Source of the DNA: Trichostrongylus colubriformis
Taxonomy: Eukaryota > Nematoda > Chromadorea > Rhabditida > Trichostrongylidae
Assembly: GCA_963978905.1 (NCBI GenBank)
Contig: OZ022257.1
Location: 31,263,274 to 31,327,273 of the forward strand
Length of the DNA stretch: 64,000 nt
Direction of reading: 5' to 3'
The position numbers were made by a program, and so were the translations under genes. The notes beneath the pieces are model-generated. The model searched no databases. It was given only the letters and a program-made list of their open reading frames with translations, and was not told the origin of the DNA. Positions 12,940 through 25,370 of this stretch are shown here, piece by piece (position 1 is the stretch's first letter; the number at the start of each line of letters is the position of its first letter).

Positions 12940-15400
12940 TTTCATCGTGCCTTTACTTCAGTGAGAAAGCTCTTGAAAAAGCCTCTCCACCTCTCCTTTG
13001 AAGCTCCGTGTGGTCGCTCCCCTTGTGCTTCAAACTCAATTGCTTTTCTTACAGCGCGGTCTTCTGCTTTTTTCAGCACGTGTCCATAATACTGTAGACA
13101 CTGCTTCCTCAATTTCAACAGAACAGGAGCCATCAGCATGATCTCTCACGTCCTCAGTCCTGACCATGTCCAGTCGTGGCCATCCACACGCCCATCATCC
13201 TCATTTCAGCTGTGTGCCTGCCTTCCATGTATCCTTGATACAGGCCAGCACTCGCTACTGTCCAGCAATGATGGCCTTACCACTGTTCAGTACACCATGC
13301 CCTTGAGCATCTGGAGCCCCGTCGATCACACAGCATTCATGTGGGCCTCCTCAATTTCACTTATTTCCGATGCGCTTATTTGGGCCTTCACGGCCTAGTC
13401 TACCATACCTTGAGCCGCCACATCACTTCTTCGGTCATCACCTTCCCTATTGATGGTCTTTCTATGGCAGTCCTGGGTCTGGGCACTGCTCGGTGCTTAT
13501 GAAGTTGATTTTCTTAACGTTCAATCGGAGTCCATTCTCTTTCAGCCTGTCCTGCCATCTGCACTTCTGCCTTGGATTTTTTCCTGCTGTCCTGTATCAA
13601 GCAATGCAATGCCATCTGCCTACAAATGGTCTTCTCACTTGCGTATGAGATGGTCTTCAGTGGTTCCTCCAAAATCTTTTACCATCACATTCAGAGCGAG
13701 GAGGAAGTGGAACAGAGTCGATCCTTGGTGTACCTCTACCGTGAAAACTAAATACTTCTGACTCCGATTCTCGAGGTAGAAGGACGATAGATAGCATTGT
13801 CTCAGCTTCTCCTTATACTATTTCCTCCATCACTTACATGGTGATGAAGATGGCGTCGGAAGTGGATCTTCCAGGCATGAACCCAAATTACTCCTGGGAA
13901 GTATGGGTGAGTTTTTTCAGTCTCAGATCGATCAGCCTCTCCCACGACTTGACTTCTCTGATGCTGGAGCGTTTCATTACATCACCCTTCTGCTTAAAGA
14001 TGGGGATGACGGTATTAGTCCTCCACTCATCTGGGACCCTGCCTACAACGGCTACGGTGTTAAGAAATCAAGTGAAACATTCTCTTCTGTCTTCTCCCGT
14101 CTTCTCTTCCTGCACCTTTCACGCACCTATCGGTTCCCCATCAAGACCGACCGCCTTCCCTGTCTCCATCCTGCTCAGCATGTGACAGACCTCTCCAGGA
14201 TAGGATTGGAGTAGCTGAAGCCTCCCATTGGGCTTTCGTTACGAAAAAACTCCCTCAAGAGTCCCTCGAAGTAATCCATACCACCTCCATTTCACCTCAG
14301 CTGGCCTCCTCAGGATCGCACCGCAGCTGTATTTATAGCGTTCATTACGCTGATGAATTTGGTAGCTTAATGTGGGCCTCATGCAGCTTGAAAACGAACT
14401 TCTCTGCCTCTCCACCCTTCAATTACAAGGCATCTATTTTCTTGCTTTTGGCTTTGACAAAGGTTGCTTTGACGGTCTCTTCGAACGTTTATGGACAGCG
14501 AGGTTTTCTCGACTTCGCGTCTTTTGTCAACGTTCATATGCTTCCTGCTTTCGCTCTACTACTACTCGAACCTTTTGCTCCACATCCACTCGCTTTATAT
14601 GCTCTGAAGTCAAAACTAGCTCCATCCAGTATAACTCCGCACACAGTAGAATGACCTTAGACGCTCTACTCTAAGTCTACTGAACACCACCACAAGGGTC
14701 CCGAAGACCTGCTTCCATTACTCTTCTTCTTTGATCACCCTTCTCCAACCCGTGTAGCTTACACCACCTTACGCTCTTTTCGGTTCCTATCTTTGTTTTC
14801 TTAGTATGCTCTATGGCATTGTCTCCAAGAAGGGGTCATTGCTGAATGGTGAATTTCTCACCAGGCAGTACTTTAATGTTCTTTACACTTCTGAGTAGCC
14901 GTCTTCGTACAAGCACACGATACCTTTCGTTTGCTTGCCTTCGCCGCTGTAGGTTACCTTCTGAGTTTCCCTTGTCGCGAAGAACGTGCTACAGATGGCT
15001 AAGTTGTGAGCTGTAGCCAGATCAAGCACCCCCCTGATCCAAATTTCCTTTCCCAGTGTACTTCCATTAGTCAACTTCTGCTGTTGTCGATGTGGCCGTT
15101 CAGATCGTCCACTGCGGGAGTAATTGCCTTCTGAAATGACTGATGACTGCATCGAGGGTCAGGTGGAACACATCCTTTTGGACTTCAGCAGCCAGATTGC
15201 GGCGCGTATACTTTAGTAGAGCACTATCTTTCTCTCGTGTCCATTCTTACAGCCTAATTCAGTTGCTGATCCGGTCCACGGCAGAGACACAGTCCTCGAA
15301 GGACTCTGCTCTGCTATGGCTACTCCGTTTCGTTCAGATCTGCACCAGTTTTCCAGAGAGGAGAGAGAGATTCTCGCATACTGACCCCTAACTCGGGCAG
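12940..15400 (-). pseudogene. RTE-like non-LTR retrotransposon (endonuclease-reverse transcriptase), decayed
   Basis: The minus strand reads as an RTE-clade LINE with many stops and frameshifts. From 5' to 3': an endonuclease-region relic with KYTRRNLAAEVQKDVFHLTL (about 15145-15210); LDLATAHNLAICSTFFA followed by RETQKVTYS (about 14925-15010), typical of the RTE endonuclease; FGFMPGRSTSDAIFITM (13837-13887) from the reverse-transcriptase fingers; VEVHQGSTLFHFLLALN (about 13685-13740) matching the 'GVHQGSALSPFLF' block; a damaged YADD position reading ADGIALL (about 13600-13620); thumb text RWQDRLKENGLRLNVKK then STEQCPD (about 13476-13560); and the C-terminal 'YGHVLKKAEDRAVRKAIEFE' tail (12942-13139). 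RTE elements copy themselves by target-primed reverse transcription. This copy cannot encode an active enzyme. Confidence 0.85.
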
Positions 15401-15545
15401 AGATTCTGTGCCTCCGGCTGATGTCCGGAGACTGTAGCAGCTTTTGATCATGTTGGGGTGATGGGGTTGCTCTATCAGTCGGCCTGCCAAACTGAGGCTG
15501 ACGCGTGTAACGTCGCCATTTTTGCAATTTCTTGCACGGCATGTT

Positions 15546-15632
15546 TTGTGCCACGGCGGGAATCAAACCTTGTAGTCTTGAATGTGAAGACGTGAGCCTA
15601 GACTCTCGACCACTCGACCACCTCTGTGGTTA
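15546..15632 (-). other. tRNA-like sequence (pseudo-tRNA or SINE head)
   Basis: On the minus strand GAGGTGGTCGAGTGGTC resembles a tRNA D arm/A box, and about 45 bases later AAGGTTTGATTCCCGCC resembles a T loop/B box. The T stem does not pair well, so a pseudo-tRNA or tRNA-derived repeat is more likely than a working gene. Confidence 0.35.
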
Positions 15633-16182
15633 AGAAGACATCTCTGCCTCACAGATTATCTCTTTTATTACTCGACTATTCGTTTACAAATAACATGTAC
15701 TATTTCATTACTCCCTCTCTGGTGCCTCTCAGAAATTGCAACATTGCTGATAATGGACAAAATGAAATCATATAACTATATACAAAGCTCCAAAGGATCT
15801 CACGTCAAGGCAGAGCTTCTACAAGGAGTCGTGCGCATATGCCATAAGGGTCACACGAGACAAGGACTGCATTGCACATCATCAATGCGCTAATTTGTTC
15901 GCTAATTCAATTGACCCCATTCGAACATGAGTTCTCGGACGGAAGCTTCTGTTGTTAGACAATGAGCGAACGAAAGATGAACTATTTCCATCGTTAGAGT
16001 TCACACTGCAGTGGACCACTTTCACGACGAAACGAAATGCCTTCATAGACAGCGAGGAATTGGGGCTCCTGACTAAATATGTAGTTAGTTAGTTAATATG
16101 TAGTTATGTATGTAACTTTCGCATCGCGAGCTGCGGCGATAAACAGCAGTTATCAAAAATTAAAAATATGTAGTTAGTTTTA
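15633..16182. other. No gene; spacer before the first mariner element
   Basis: Only short TAGTTAGT repeats (16081-16110, 16169-16180) are visible. The phrase AACAGCAGTTATCAAAAATT (16142) recurs in variant form at 20360 and 28830, so a dispersed repeat end is likely here. Confidence 0.45.
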
Positions 16183-17528
16183 TTAGGTTGATGAATAAGT
16201 TCCCGCCGTTTTTTGTTCTCTGTTTCTCGCCTTTTTCCCTTCATTTTTCGACAGAGCTTATACATGATTTCGATGGAGGTTTTTCTACTCTACACAGCGC
16301 TGCCTATTTGTTTTTGATTCACTCGATTCTGATATTCATGAGCTTTGGCAATAAAGTAAGCAGAAAGCATAAATTCGTACTCTCGACACTTCATCACTCT
16401 TGTCTGCCATCGAGATCGAAAAAGTTATGCGCATGACTTTTTGATGGAGCTTTTTCTTCTCTACAGGATGAAACTGCCTTTTATTCCATTCGCACAGCTT
16501 TTTGCTGTTTTTAAGACTCACAAATCCAGCACTCTGCAAAAGAGTGCTATTCGGAACCTTCTTTCCCTCGCCTACCATCAAGACTGAAGAGAATATTTTT
16601 ATATGCATTCAATGAAGCTTTTTTCGCGCTACAAGGTCATGCCATTAGTCTTCTGAATACTTTCACAGTTTGATATTCCTGAGTAGAAATGGGGCACTCA
16701 GTAAAGCCCATCCGCACTTCTTTCGCAAAAAATCGAGATTTTACCGAGCACTTTTATAAATTTCAATTTTCAACTTATTACATGCTTAAAATAACATGTG
16801 GGTGGGACAATGGTATATAACTCATCAAGTGGGGGCAAGTTGGACAATTATTGGGTGAAAAAAACGACAACGAAATGGCAAAACGACCCAAATAAAACGC
16901 TAATGAGGAACAACAGTGGGAGAATTGAAAAAGCCAACTGTAAAAACAGAACCAGTTTTGATAATGGCGGAAAATTTACCAGCTCGAGTCCTTTAGATAG
17001 CGAGATACTTTTCGTCTAAAGCTGGGGGTTGATAAAAATAAGGAGCCTCTCCGCTCATCTTAGCGTATCGCACAAGAAGCCCTCAATTATAACAGTAAAT
17101 GACTCAGAGATGCCATTTTTGATTCCATCTGACGTGGAGAAGGTCAGCATTTTTGGACCTTGATGCGCCAAAAGTGCAGATTTTTCTCATAAATTACTCC
17201 ATTTCTTACCCTCAAAAATTACAAGTTATCAAACAATCAGATCAAATGAAAACGTGTTGTAGAGGTGTAAAAGCTCTATCGAAAACACATGCGCATACAT
17301 TTTTTGACCCCACACGAAGAAGAGGAAAAGTCCGAGCGCGAATTTTCGCCTTTAGATTACTTCCTTTCTAAACCTCATAAATATTGAGCAATCTGAGAAA
17401 TCAAAAAACAGATAACACCGTTCTGTAGAAAAATCCCTATCGAACACATGCAACTTCGTCGAAAGGTGAGGAGAATGTTGTGAAACACACAGAATAAAAC
17501 AACGTCGGGAACTGATTACTCAACCTAA
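16183..17528. mobile_element. Mariner-type element with good TIRs, apparently non-autonomous
   Basis: The left end TTAGGTTGATGAATAAGTTC (16183) and the reverse complement of the right end TTAGGTTGAGTAATCAGTTC (17528) match at about 33 of the first 40 positions. Both ends are flanked by TA (16181-16182, 17529-17530), the mariner/Tc1 target-site duplication. The roughly 1.35-kb length would fit a full mariner, but no transposase motif is readable in any frame. The left third instead holds degenerate modules of about 170 bp starting near 16263, 16432 and 16606 (each with a 'gatggagcttttt..tctaca' core). I call it a non-autonomous or completely eroded mariner. Confidence 0.75.
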
Positions 17529-17615
17529 TACCTTAGCGTACAGCGGCATAGAATGGCAGCAACACGTGGTTAGGGGCTTTACACCATCGCTGAGCTCAAG
17601 GCTGGAGAAGTTTCA

Positions 17616-18737
17616 TTGGGTTGTCCGAAAAGTTCTCAGCCAGCGTTTGTGTTACTATTTTTTGTACATTCATTGCTCAAAACTCATTCCTCCTTGCGCC
17701 TCGGAAGTATGTCCTGAAGAGAATTTGGCGGTATCTGATGGCATAATTGCCGTTTCGCCATTGCCTGTAACCCCCTTTTTCCTCTTTAAAGCATGTCAAA
17801 AGAGCAACTTCCGACGATATTTTTGCTCAACTACAAGCTGGGGCTATCCGCATACGAAACAGCTCGACAAATCAATCAGATATGGGGGCCCAATAAATCC
17901 CGTTCTGCAGATTTCAGCCTTGAAGATGAATCTCGTAGCGTTCGACTTGAAGCAGTACCTGACGAGGATTTGAAGCATACTTGACGAGAATCCCATTCCA
18001 AACAGTTCGAGAGATTGCAGAAAAGCTAGGCTCTAGCACATCCACTGTTGCCGATGGTGTGAAACGCGTTGGGAAGGTGAAGAAACCAGACAAGTGGGTG
18101 TCCCACAACTTGAGTGACCGGCAAAAATTGGCTTGTTTCAATGTTTCTTCTTCACTGCCTTCGCGCAACAGAAACCGAATTGCCACCATTGATTTGAACC
18201 GAATTGCCACCTGTGATTAAAAGTGGCTTGTGTATGACAACATGAGTACTTACGGGAAGTGGTCAGACGCCCACGAACCACCGAGGCAATTTTCAGAGCC
18301 GAACCCTTACCAGAGCCGAACCCTTACAAAAAAGTTCATGGTCACAGTGTGGTAGTCATCTGCTGGTGTGATCCGCTATAGCTTACTGTCACCGGGCGAA
18401 ACCATCACAACAGAGTCCTGTTGTGAAAAAATCGACGATTTGAGGGGGGGGGGGGGGGGGTGAAGTTTCACCTCATCCGCCATATTCTTTAGAGCTTTCA
18501 TCAACCGACTATCATGTCTTCAAACATTTTCATAACTCCCTTGCTGGAAAAAACTTCATCAATCAGAACCAGAGGAAAAGCATTTTTCTTCGATGGGATT
18601 TATTGACTGCTATCACATTAGGAAAATTGTGCTGATTCGAACGGTGCTTACTTCGATTCAATCCGATGGGTATTAAGGAAATTGAGTTCGTTCAAAGTGA
18701 AACTCTAGAAACGCTGGGAACTTTCCGGACAACCTAA
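17616..18737 (+). mobile_element. Mariner-like transposon, nearly full length
   Basis: The left end TTGGGTTGTCCGAAAAGTTC (17616) pairs with the reverse complement of the right end TTAGGTTGTCCGGAAAGTTC (18737). The right side is followed by TA (18738-18739); the left is preceded by CA, one change from TA. The 1.12-kb span is close to the family norm of 1.2-1.3 kb and carries a broken transposase in the expected orientation. It starts 86 bp after the previous mariner element ends, with different TIRs, so the two are separate insertions. Confidence 0.85.
17792..18670 (+). pseudogene. Mariner transposase, frameshifted with an internal deletion
   Basis: Mariner transposases cut and paste DNA with a D,D34D catalytic triad. 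Readable blocks are: an N-terminal start MSKEQLPTIFLLNYKLGLSA at 17792; SADFSLEDESRSVRLEAVPD (about 17910-17960), matching the 'GDFSLEDRPRSGRP' hinge; VREIAEKLGSSTSTVADGVK in a second frame (about 18004-18063), the second helix-turn-helix; WLVYDN (about 18222-18239), the first catalytic region with GDEKW degraded to TCD*KW; VTVWWSSAGVIRYSLLSPGE (about 18340-18400); then, after a 17-G tract, HPPYSLELSSTDYHVFKHF (about 18470-18530), the third catalytic block. The 'HDNARPH' block with the second catalytic residue is missing exactly at the G tract. Not functional. Confidence 0.85.
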
Positions 18738-20589
18738 TAGTACCAAGAACTGCAACATCTACATATAGAGAAAATGACAATATTAGAGTGTCAAATGATA
18801 AGCTGAGAGCGCCGTGACAGCGCGATCGAGCATACATATCACTCCCCCCCCTACCTCCCCTCCCCCGCCCCTCACGTATGTCAAACGATATCGCGTTTTG
18901 ACCGTTTTCCATTCTATCAAAATCTTTTATGTTTTTGGAATCAGGTGACATGTCTTTGATTTTCTTCGACCCAGTAGCGAGCCGTTTTTCACATTCTGAA
19001 AATTTGAGGAAATTTTGTTCGAGGCGTCTGAGTTGCCAATGAATTTCTTCTGAAGTCCTTGACTATGCTCACACAAGTGTAGGGATTTTGACGAACTCCT
19101 CATTCCAGATGACACCCTGTTCTTTGGTGTGGTCCTAGACTCCTGTCTATACACTGCCAAAGAACCATTTTAAATTTATTTTCATGCGAGACTCCTGAAC
19201 GGAATGTTCACCATACAATTACCAGTGAAGAATGATATCGAACAATATATATCTCTTCGTGGTGATAATTTTATCACTCCCCCCAATTTCGGTCTTCTTT
19301 TGTCGTCGAACGAGATCTCAAGCTCATGTTCCGCGTGTGCGTCACGTGCTCGGCCATTGATCGATATAAGACTATCTTATAGAGCTGTTCAAGCTAATAT
19401 CAAAAAATTATGCGACTTTGATCAAAAATAGATATTGGTCGAATTGCAGCGAAGGACGACGAGAAAGCGAAGACTTGCTTAAATACTCTCACGGCATTGA
19501 CAGTAGGAGAAATTGTACAATGCATACATGCCCCCTACACTATCCCTCCCATGGTAGGTGGGCCATCGAATGCCGGCGGTTGTGAGTACAGAAATTCGTG
19601 TTTTTGTTCCAAATCAGTCCAGTGGCCGTAATTTTAAGAACGATTTTTTAAACAAAATTTCGAAGACTGCACATGAGAAGATAAGTGGAGAGCCACCCCA
19701 AGAGAAAGAACTCACAGCTAGGTACGGAAACGGTGCAAAAATTAGAAGCAATACGTAGGAAACTCTGACAAATTAATGGAGCAGGTAGCAGCAATATATA
19801 AGCGCAAAAACAAAAAAATAACTTATTTTGCCCTTTCCTCTTACGGAGCACTATCGTCATGGATCAAGATACTCGTAGTTGGGAGACCAACAAAAAAATC
19901 ATACATTAGGGTATGTATAGAAATATGCGAAGTAAGGTATTCAACTGAAGAGCATGCAAAATATAAAATACAAAAAACTGAACGAAGAATGTGATGGAAG
20001 CGTGGAAGGAAAATAGGATGTATTAGTTAGTTACGATACTCACTCTCAAAACTCAAATCAGGTCACGAAATGCACAGCAATAAAAACTGACCTCTCACAC
20101 CTTCTAATTCTCAACTGCACCGCGACCTTGCGCTATTGAAATGATCAGGAGCCGACCTTCCATGAAGATTCCAAGCTCAGTCAAAATTCCAGTGGGCAGA
20201 ATTGAACCACAAAAATGGAGTTGGTACTGTACATACACCCCTAGCAGTTCCAATAGCAATATTCCAAGATATTTGTGGCATGATATGGATATGGAGACAT
20301 TTTCATTGATCTCGCAGCTCCCTTTCTATGTCTCCCTTGTAAAATCAATTTAGAGCGAAAAACAGCAGCTATCAAAAGTCAAAAATAAATGTGAACTTAA
20401 CAGAGAGAATAGGAAAAACGTATCCTTCTGTTAACCAGAAAGTCAAGAATGTAAGTGCAAACTTTCAGTGACATCGCAGGCAATCCGTCAAAGCTCACGG
20501 AATGCACAGTTATGTAATTTTTGATAAGATTTAATAACAAGATAATAAGGAGTCAAGAAACTTGCAGAAGCCTACAGGTAGCACTACCA
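18738..20589. other. No gene recognised
   Basis: I see nothing I can name. A C-rich block at about 18842-18872 gives a G-rich minus strand like that at 9039-9064. The phrase AACAGCAGCTATCAAAAGTC (20362) is shared with 16142 and 28830. Confidence 0.45.
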
Positions 20590-21446
20590 AAGGCAAGCCG
20601 CTATCGAGAAATCCTCGACAAGTGGTCCGCTGGAAGAAGGATGGGGGAGTGAGAGTCGCAGTCGTTGAGGTAGACAGTGGTTAACGGAAATTATCGGTCT
20701 GAGGGTCCACAGTAGAGGGTAACGGAGAGAAGTGACAAAACTGTCTAGCTGGGTTCAAATACGAAACTAATATTGAATTTCACCTGAGAATCCCGATTGA
20801 TATACAAAAGGGCACCTTACAAATAGGATACAAGGTGGGACACAAAAGTTTTAATAGGCATTCCAGACAATATTGTAGAGAGGAAGACCTATGGATAGCT
20901 CAAAGCGTAAACAGAGTCGAAGGCCACTCTGCTCCCTTGGTCTCCTTGGAATTGTGGACAGTGAACAAAGTGCCAAGCTTCTGCAAACAAACGCGCGTAG
21001 CTTACACTGCAGAGCGAGATCGATACGTGATAGCTTTTTCACGGTTCACCATTTCAAGACAACCACGGGAATAGTGTATCTTTTCATCTGATGAATTTTC
21101 GATGGCTTCCATGCATGGCGCGTCCCACAACAGAACCTGCTAACATAAATTGCCCACCCGTTGATTCACTGGGACAAAAACACGTGTAAAGGAACCTCCC
21201 ACATACACCGATTAGCCGCGTCGCGCGTTATGTAACCATGGGCCAAAGCATGGATGAACACTCAAAAAAGTATGGGATGAAAACGAAAAATTAGCCGATA
21301 TGGGCTTCTTTTATATCCAGCTACAATTGCAAGCACGTGTAGTGGTGCTAGCGGGCCACTTTGCGGACTGAGAAAGCGTTTGTAATTACCGAGAATGAGA
21401 ACGAAATCCTCATACTCGGCGTATTCCGCAGCAAGGCCGAGCAACT
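20590..21446 (+). repeat. Family W, solo arm (copy A)
   Basis: This stretch is collinear with the left arm of the inverted element at 37300-40262. Shared anchors: AATCCTCGACA (about 20611), GAGGTAGACAGTGG (20667), ACTGTCTAGCTGGGTTCAAA (about 20740), AGGTGGGACACAAAAGTTTT (20834), GTAAACAGAGTCGAAGGC (about 20908), CCTTGGAATTGTGG (20943), AACAAAGTGCCAAGCTTCTG (20963), CATGCATGGCGCG (21110), and CATACTCGGCGTATTCCGCAGCAAGGCCG (around 21411). Its minus strand reads LAAEYAEYEDFVLILGN, a variant of the motif shared by all arms. No opposing arm follows, so it is a solo arm or truncated copy. Confidence 0.7.
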
Positions 21447-21561
21447 TTAGTCGTCATCTCGCTGGACCTTGTACATATAGGACCTTGGACACCCTTCCGG
21501 GGGGGGGGTTGTATTTTTTTGAGGACTTTCCTTGAGGCTACGCTTGACCCTGACCACTACC

Positions 21562-21639
21562 CTTATGGTTGTTTGCTGAATGGTCGCCATGTTTCGTTCC
21601 CTTATGGTTGGTTGCTGAATTGTCGCCATGTTTCGTTCC
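21562..21639. repeat. Two-copy 39-bp tandem repeat
   Basis: Units at 21562-21600 and 21601-21639 (CTTATGGTTG then TGCTGAATGGTCGCCATG, ending in CGTTCC) differ at only a few bases. The text just upstream (21499-21555: G run, TTGTATTTTTTTGAGG, CGCTTGACCCTG) is a variant of 40520-40575, so both lie next to another dispersed repeat. Confidence 0.8.
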
Positions 21640-24600
21640 TCAGTTTGGGAAGAGCAAGCCAACAATTGATAGAACTTTAGCACGCACTATCGATAACAGT
21701 CTCGGAAAAAGGGGAAAATGGAAAAATGAGGAGAAATACACTGTGTTGCAGTGGTGTATTAGCCATCAGGACACAGAAAATGCGAGAGATTTGTAGTGAG
21801 TGGCCACAAACACGGGGATCGAAGCCGGTTTCCAGTCGAACCGAGAAAAGCAACCGATCACCTCTTCATCCACTTGTATAAAACGGTCAAACACCCGTCT
21901 GGAAGACGAGTATATCGAGCTATTAATGAAGAAAAACTCTGGGAAATGTTACCGAAGCGGCAGCACGTCTATCTGTGAAACTCGAAGCACGGAGTAGGGA
22001 AGGTTCCTGTTGCTCTGAGCCACGTCAAAGGGCCAAGTACCCCTATCGCACACAACACAGAACCGGAATTTCGCCCACTTGTTCGTATGAACAACCCAAA
22101 ACAAGCTCGATCCAACAAGCTAAGATATCGATACAGCAGAAAAGGGTATCAAATTTGGTTAAGAGCCTATAGGTTTAGACTTTTGATGTCTGAGGAGACT
22201 AACTCATTACTTCCGAAAAGCACTTATAGTTGTAATCTGGAGTGATTTGTAGTGACAAGTGGTGATGCTCCCACTGTCACATACAGGGACTAATTCCCTT
22301 CTTGTCAGCCTTCCAACTCTCCGGGATCGTCGCTTGATACCTAACTTCTTTGAGAGGAGAGAAATACGGATTTCTACATCGGTAAACCCCCGTAAGCTCC
22401 TCGCCAGATTGCAAACACTGTCAGTACGATTTTGAACAAAGTATGATACATAAGGCTTCCACTTTGCGCTCTCCCTTCAATGCATCACTGCTCGGAGCTG
22501 CGATCATGCAAAAGTGGTACAATAGAGAAAGATATATGAGTGGAGATCATGACGTGAAGCTGCATGTACTTGAGCCCTGGCAACCGGAAAATTTCATCAT
22601 TTTCATATTTATATAAATGCTGACATAGGGTTATCACTACGAGCGAAAAGCGTTACATTTGCCCTAGTGGTGACATCATGTTTGGCGTGACATTAAATAA
22701 AAATCAAGTGACTGTGATGGAAGCAGCAGTTACTGAGTCATCACAGTGCTGAGCCGTTCCAACGATAATGTAGTCTCCAGATAAACTCGTTAAGTGCTCA
22801 CGAGTATGCGCCACGCATTTGACCTTAGTTCAGAATAGTACTCACTGTTCGACATACATATATGGTAAGGACATTGTGAATTTTGCGCAGTCGACGTGCG
22901 TTGCAAACTCCCTACATGCGAGTCTAGTACTGATTTGGCTGCTTTGGAAGTGTGAAAAGCTCGTCAACTCATTCGATATTCGGTTCAGGCATCGAACCGC
23001 GAACTGCGAACTGCGACTGCGAACCACTCTCATCAAATGTCAAGTAGTGGCCTCACCTCCCACTGCCCGTCTGTGCGAGTATTTGTTGTAGGCAGAAACT
23101 GGAAAGAGTTAAGAGATATCCTAACTCATTGCAGGACACGGAAAAGGGTGTCATGTGTTCGGTCAAACCAAAACTTAGGAAGTCTAACACAATTTTCGCT
23201 TCAAGTTAGACAATTTTCTCTACAAGTAAATGTGTAAGTGAGAGCTATTCGAGGCCCAAATTACGTCTCTGTCCTCTACCGTACGCCCTACCTTAAAAAC
23301 GAAATGATCATAAGAGGTTCACAGTAGCAGAATAGCTAAGAGATTCGAAAGAGGTACGATTTGAGAACAATAGTGAGGATGTTCAACGTGTTCTTTTCAG
23401 TTGTCGTCTGAAAATTAAGTGGAAGATACATGCACGGAGCCGTTCTGTTCTGGTGTAAGGATGCAGGTTAGGAAGAAACCACAAACAACCGGAAGAAGTT
23501 GAGAAAGGAAGCAAAGCTAGTGATGGCAGCCAAAAGTGCACCTTTTACCTGTACTCATAGATACTACTAACGTAAGCAACACAAACCTACAAAGCTGCTG
23601 TAGCGAACATACCGCATTTGGGCAGGCATACTACCCTTAAATGGAATTTTATGCTTATGATATTTGCAGGTAATGGCCATGACTATGTAAGCAGTGATAA
23701 ATAATCACAAAAAAATAATAAATAAGACAGTAAAAAATCTGTTGATAATAGAGTGTTTCCCTAGGGAGTGCAACGAAATCACTAGACGAGGTGGAACTGG
23801 GTTCCTATACGGTCGTGAGAAACAAGCATCTTCTCATCGAACGGATTACATGTCCCATAATGGTTATCAGGAGTTGTCCATGACAGAGCACTCCATCTGC
23901 GTTCGATTACTGCTTTGGCTCAAAAATCGATAGAGTACTACAGTTATAACCATAATTAAGCGCTACACACTAGTACTAAAAATAGAGCAGCAAAACACGA
24001 AGATACAAAGGTTCGTGATTAAGTTTTTCGTGTTTCAGCGATGTCAGATTTGTAATTGTCGCTGGCTAATCTAGGTGTCGTAGCGAAATAGTGGAAGAGG
24101 TCATGGACAACGACAACCAGAAAAACCACGCGAATTCACGTTCGCGTAAAACCCACTGTGAGAATTATATGAGCGAGCTACATGTAAACGTGGACAACCA
24201 ATATATCCAACAATTCAGCCGGAATCGTATTCGCGTCGCGATCCGTAGATAGGGCTTCCTTTTGATGGCGTAAAACAGAGGGAGAAGAAGAGCTAAGAAG
24301 TGAATCAAATCGCAGTTTCTGGCGCTACTTCGCTTTCATCGCGAATGCAGGAAATTGGTTATCCATTACTTCTCCATCAGTTATTTACAAGGGTGGAATG
24401 TTCAGGGAAGGAATCCATGGACTTCCAACTTCTAACAAAGCCCACTCTTTATAATAGTTACCCTGATTCCACCTTCAAATGAATAGTGAAATCATATACT
24501 CACTGTCATTGAGACCAGGGGATAGAACGGGATAATACGGAGAGTAGACAGGGAAGATGGCATCATGACAAGTGGCCAACGCTCAGTTGGTTGGAATTAG

Positions 24601-25370
24601 GTTTAGGATTAACTCCCGCCTACGCCAGCCAAACATCCAGCTCAGAGTTGAGTGCGGGACGTTTAGCGTTTATTAACAATTACAAAACAGCCGCTACCAT
24701 TGTGTTCAAGGACGATCACAACGTCAATCTTCGAGTGGAGGGGGGGGGGGAGAGCAACCTACATATGTACCACAACATCTAAAGGGATCCGACTGAGAAG
24801 ATAATATAGAATAAAGTTTTTGGCAATATTCAATCCCATCTGTGAGACGCACAGCGCATTCCAGTTCCACTCAGCGGTGGCTGATGAATGCGATTTGACC
24901 AATGTAGTGACTTTCGGGGGGGGGGGGGGGGGGGGCGGCCGGTACACAAGTCAGTGCTTTCATCCTGCCGGACGAGATGGCTAATAATTCACCTACGCCG
25001 AAAGGATGGAAGGCCTGGTAGGCCTGGGCGTGTTGATGCTGTATTTAATCCCCGCACCATGAGAGTAGGGTGCGCGCCACGCCAGGCTCTACACCACCTC
25101 CCTTAATACTGATGCACATGCATCGCTTGTCAATTTACTATATTTGTGCGCCCATTTTCAAACAATGCATGAGCCTAGCCTATCGAAAGTTTCTAACCGG
25201 ATACGACTTCAATCTCCTGTTACCAATCCGACTAAAGGTTATGGCACTGACGCATGAGCTTGTTTTACTTCCGTGTTTTATGAATTCGTAGCAGACTAAT
25301 ATTGATAATATTTTCGATCTTAGATATCTGCTGATTATCGTCGCAGCCCGCGATGCGAAAGCTACTATTA
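21640..25370. other. No gene recognised; two long G tracts
   Basis: About 3.7 kb without a supportable gene. It holds mono-G runs at 24740-24750 and 24916-24935 and a short GCGAACTGCGAACTGCGACT repeat near 22998. No open frame here has a recognisable domain. Confidence 0.45.
24916..24935 (+). repeat. Mono-G tract, 20 bases
   Basis: The longest of nine G or C runs of ten or more bases in the window. The others are 1666-1678, 5821-5831, 18444-18460, 21499-21508, 24740-24750, 40499-40509, 46129-46141 and 50339-50349. Confidence 0.95.

Noticed and set aside
13138..15391. Several plus-strand open frames of 80-115 codons
   Set aside because: They lie antisense to the RTE pseudogene, whose motifs are all on the minus strand.
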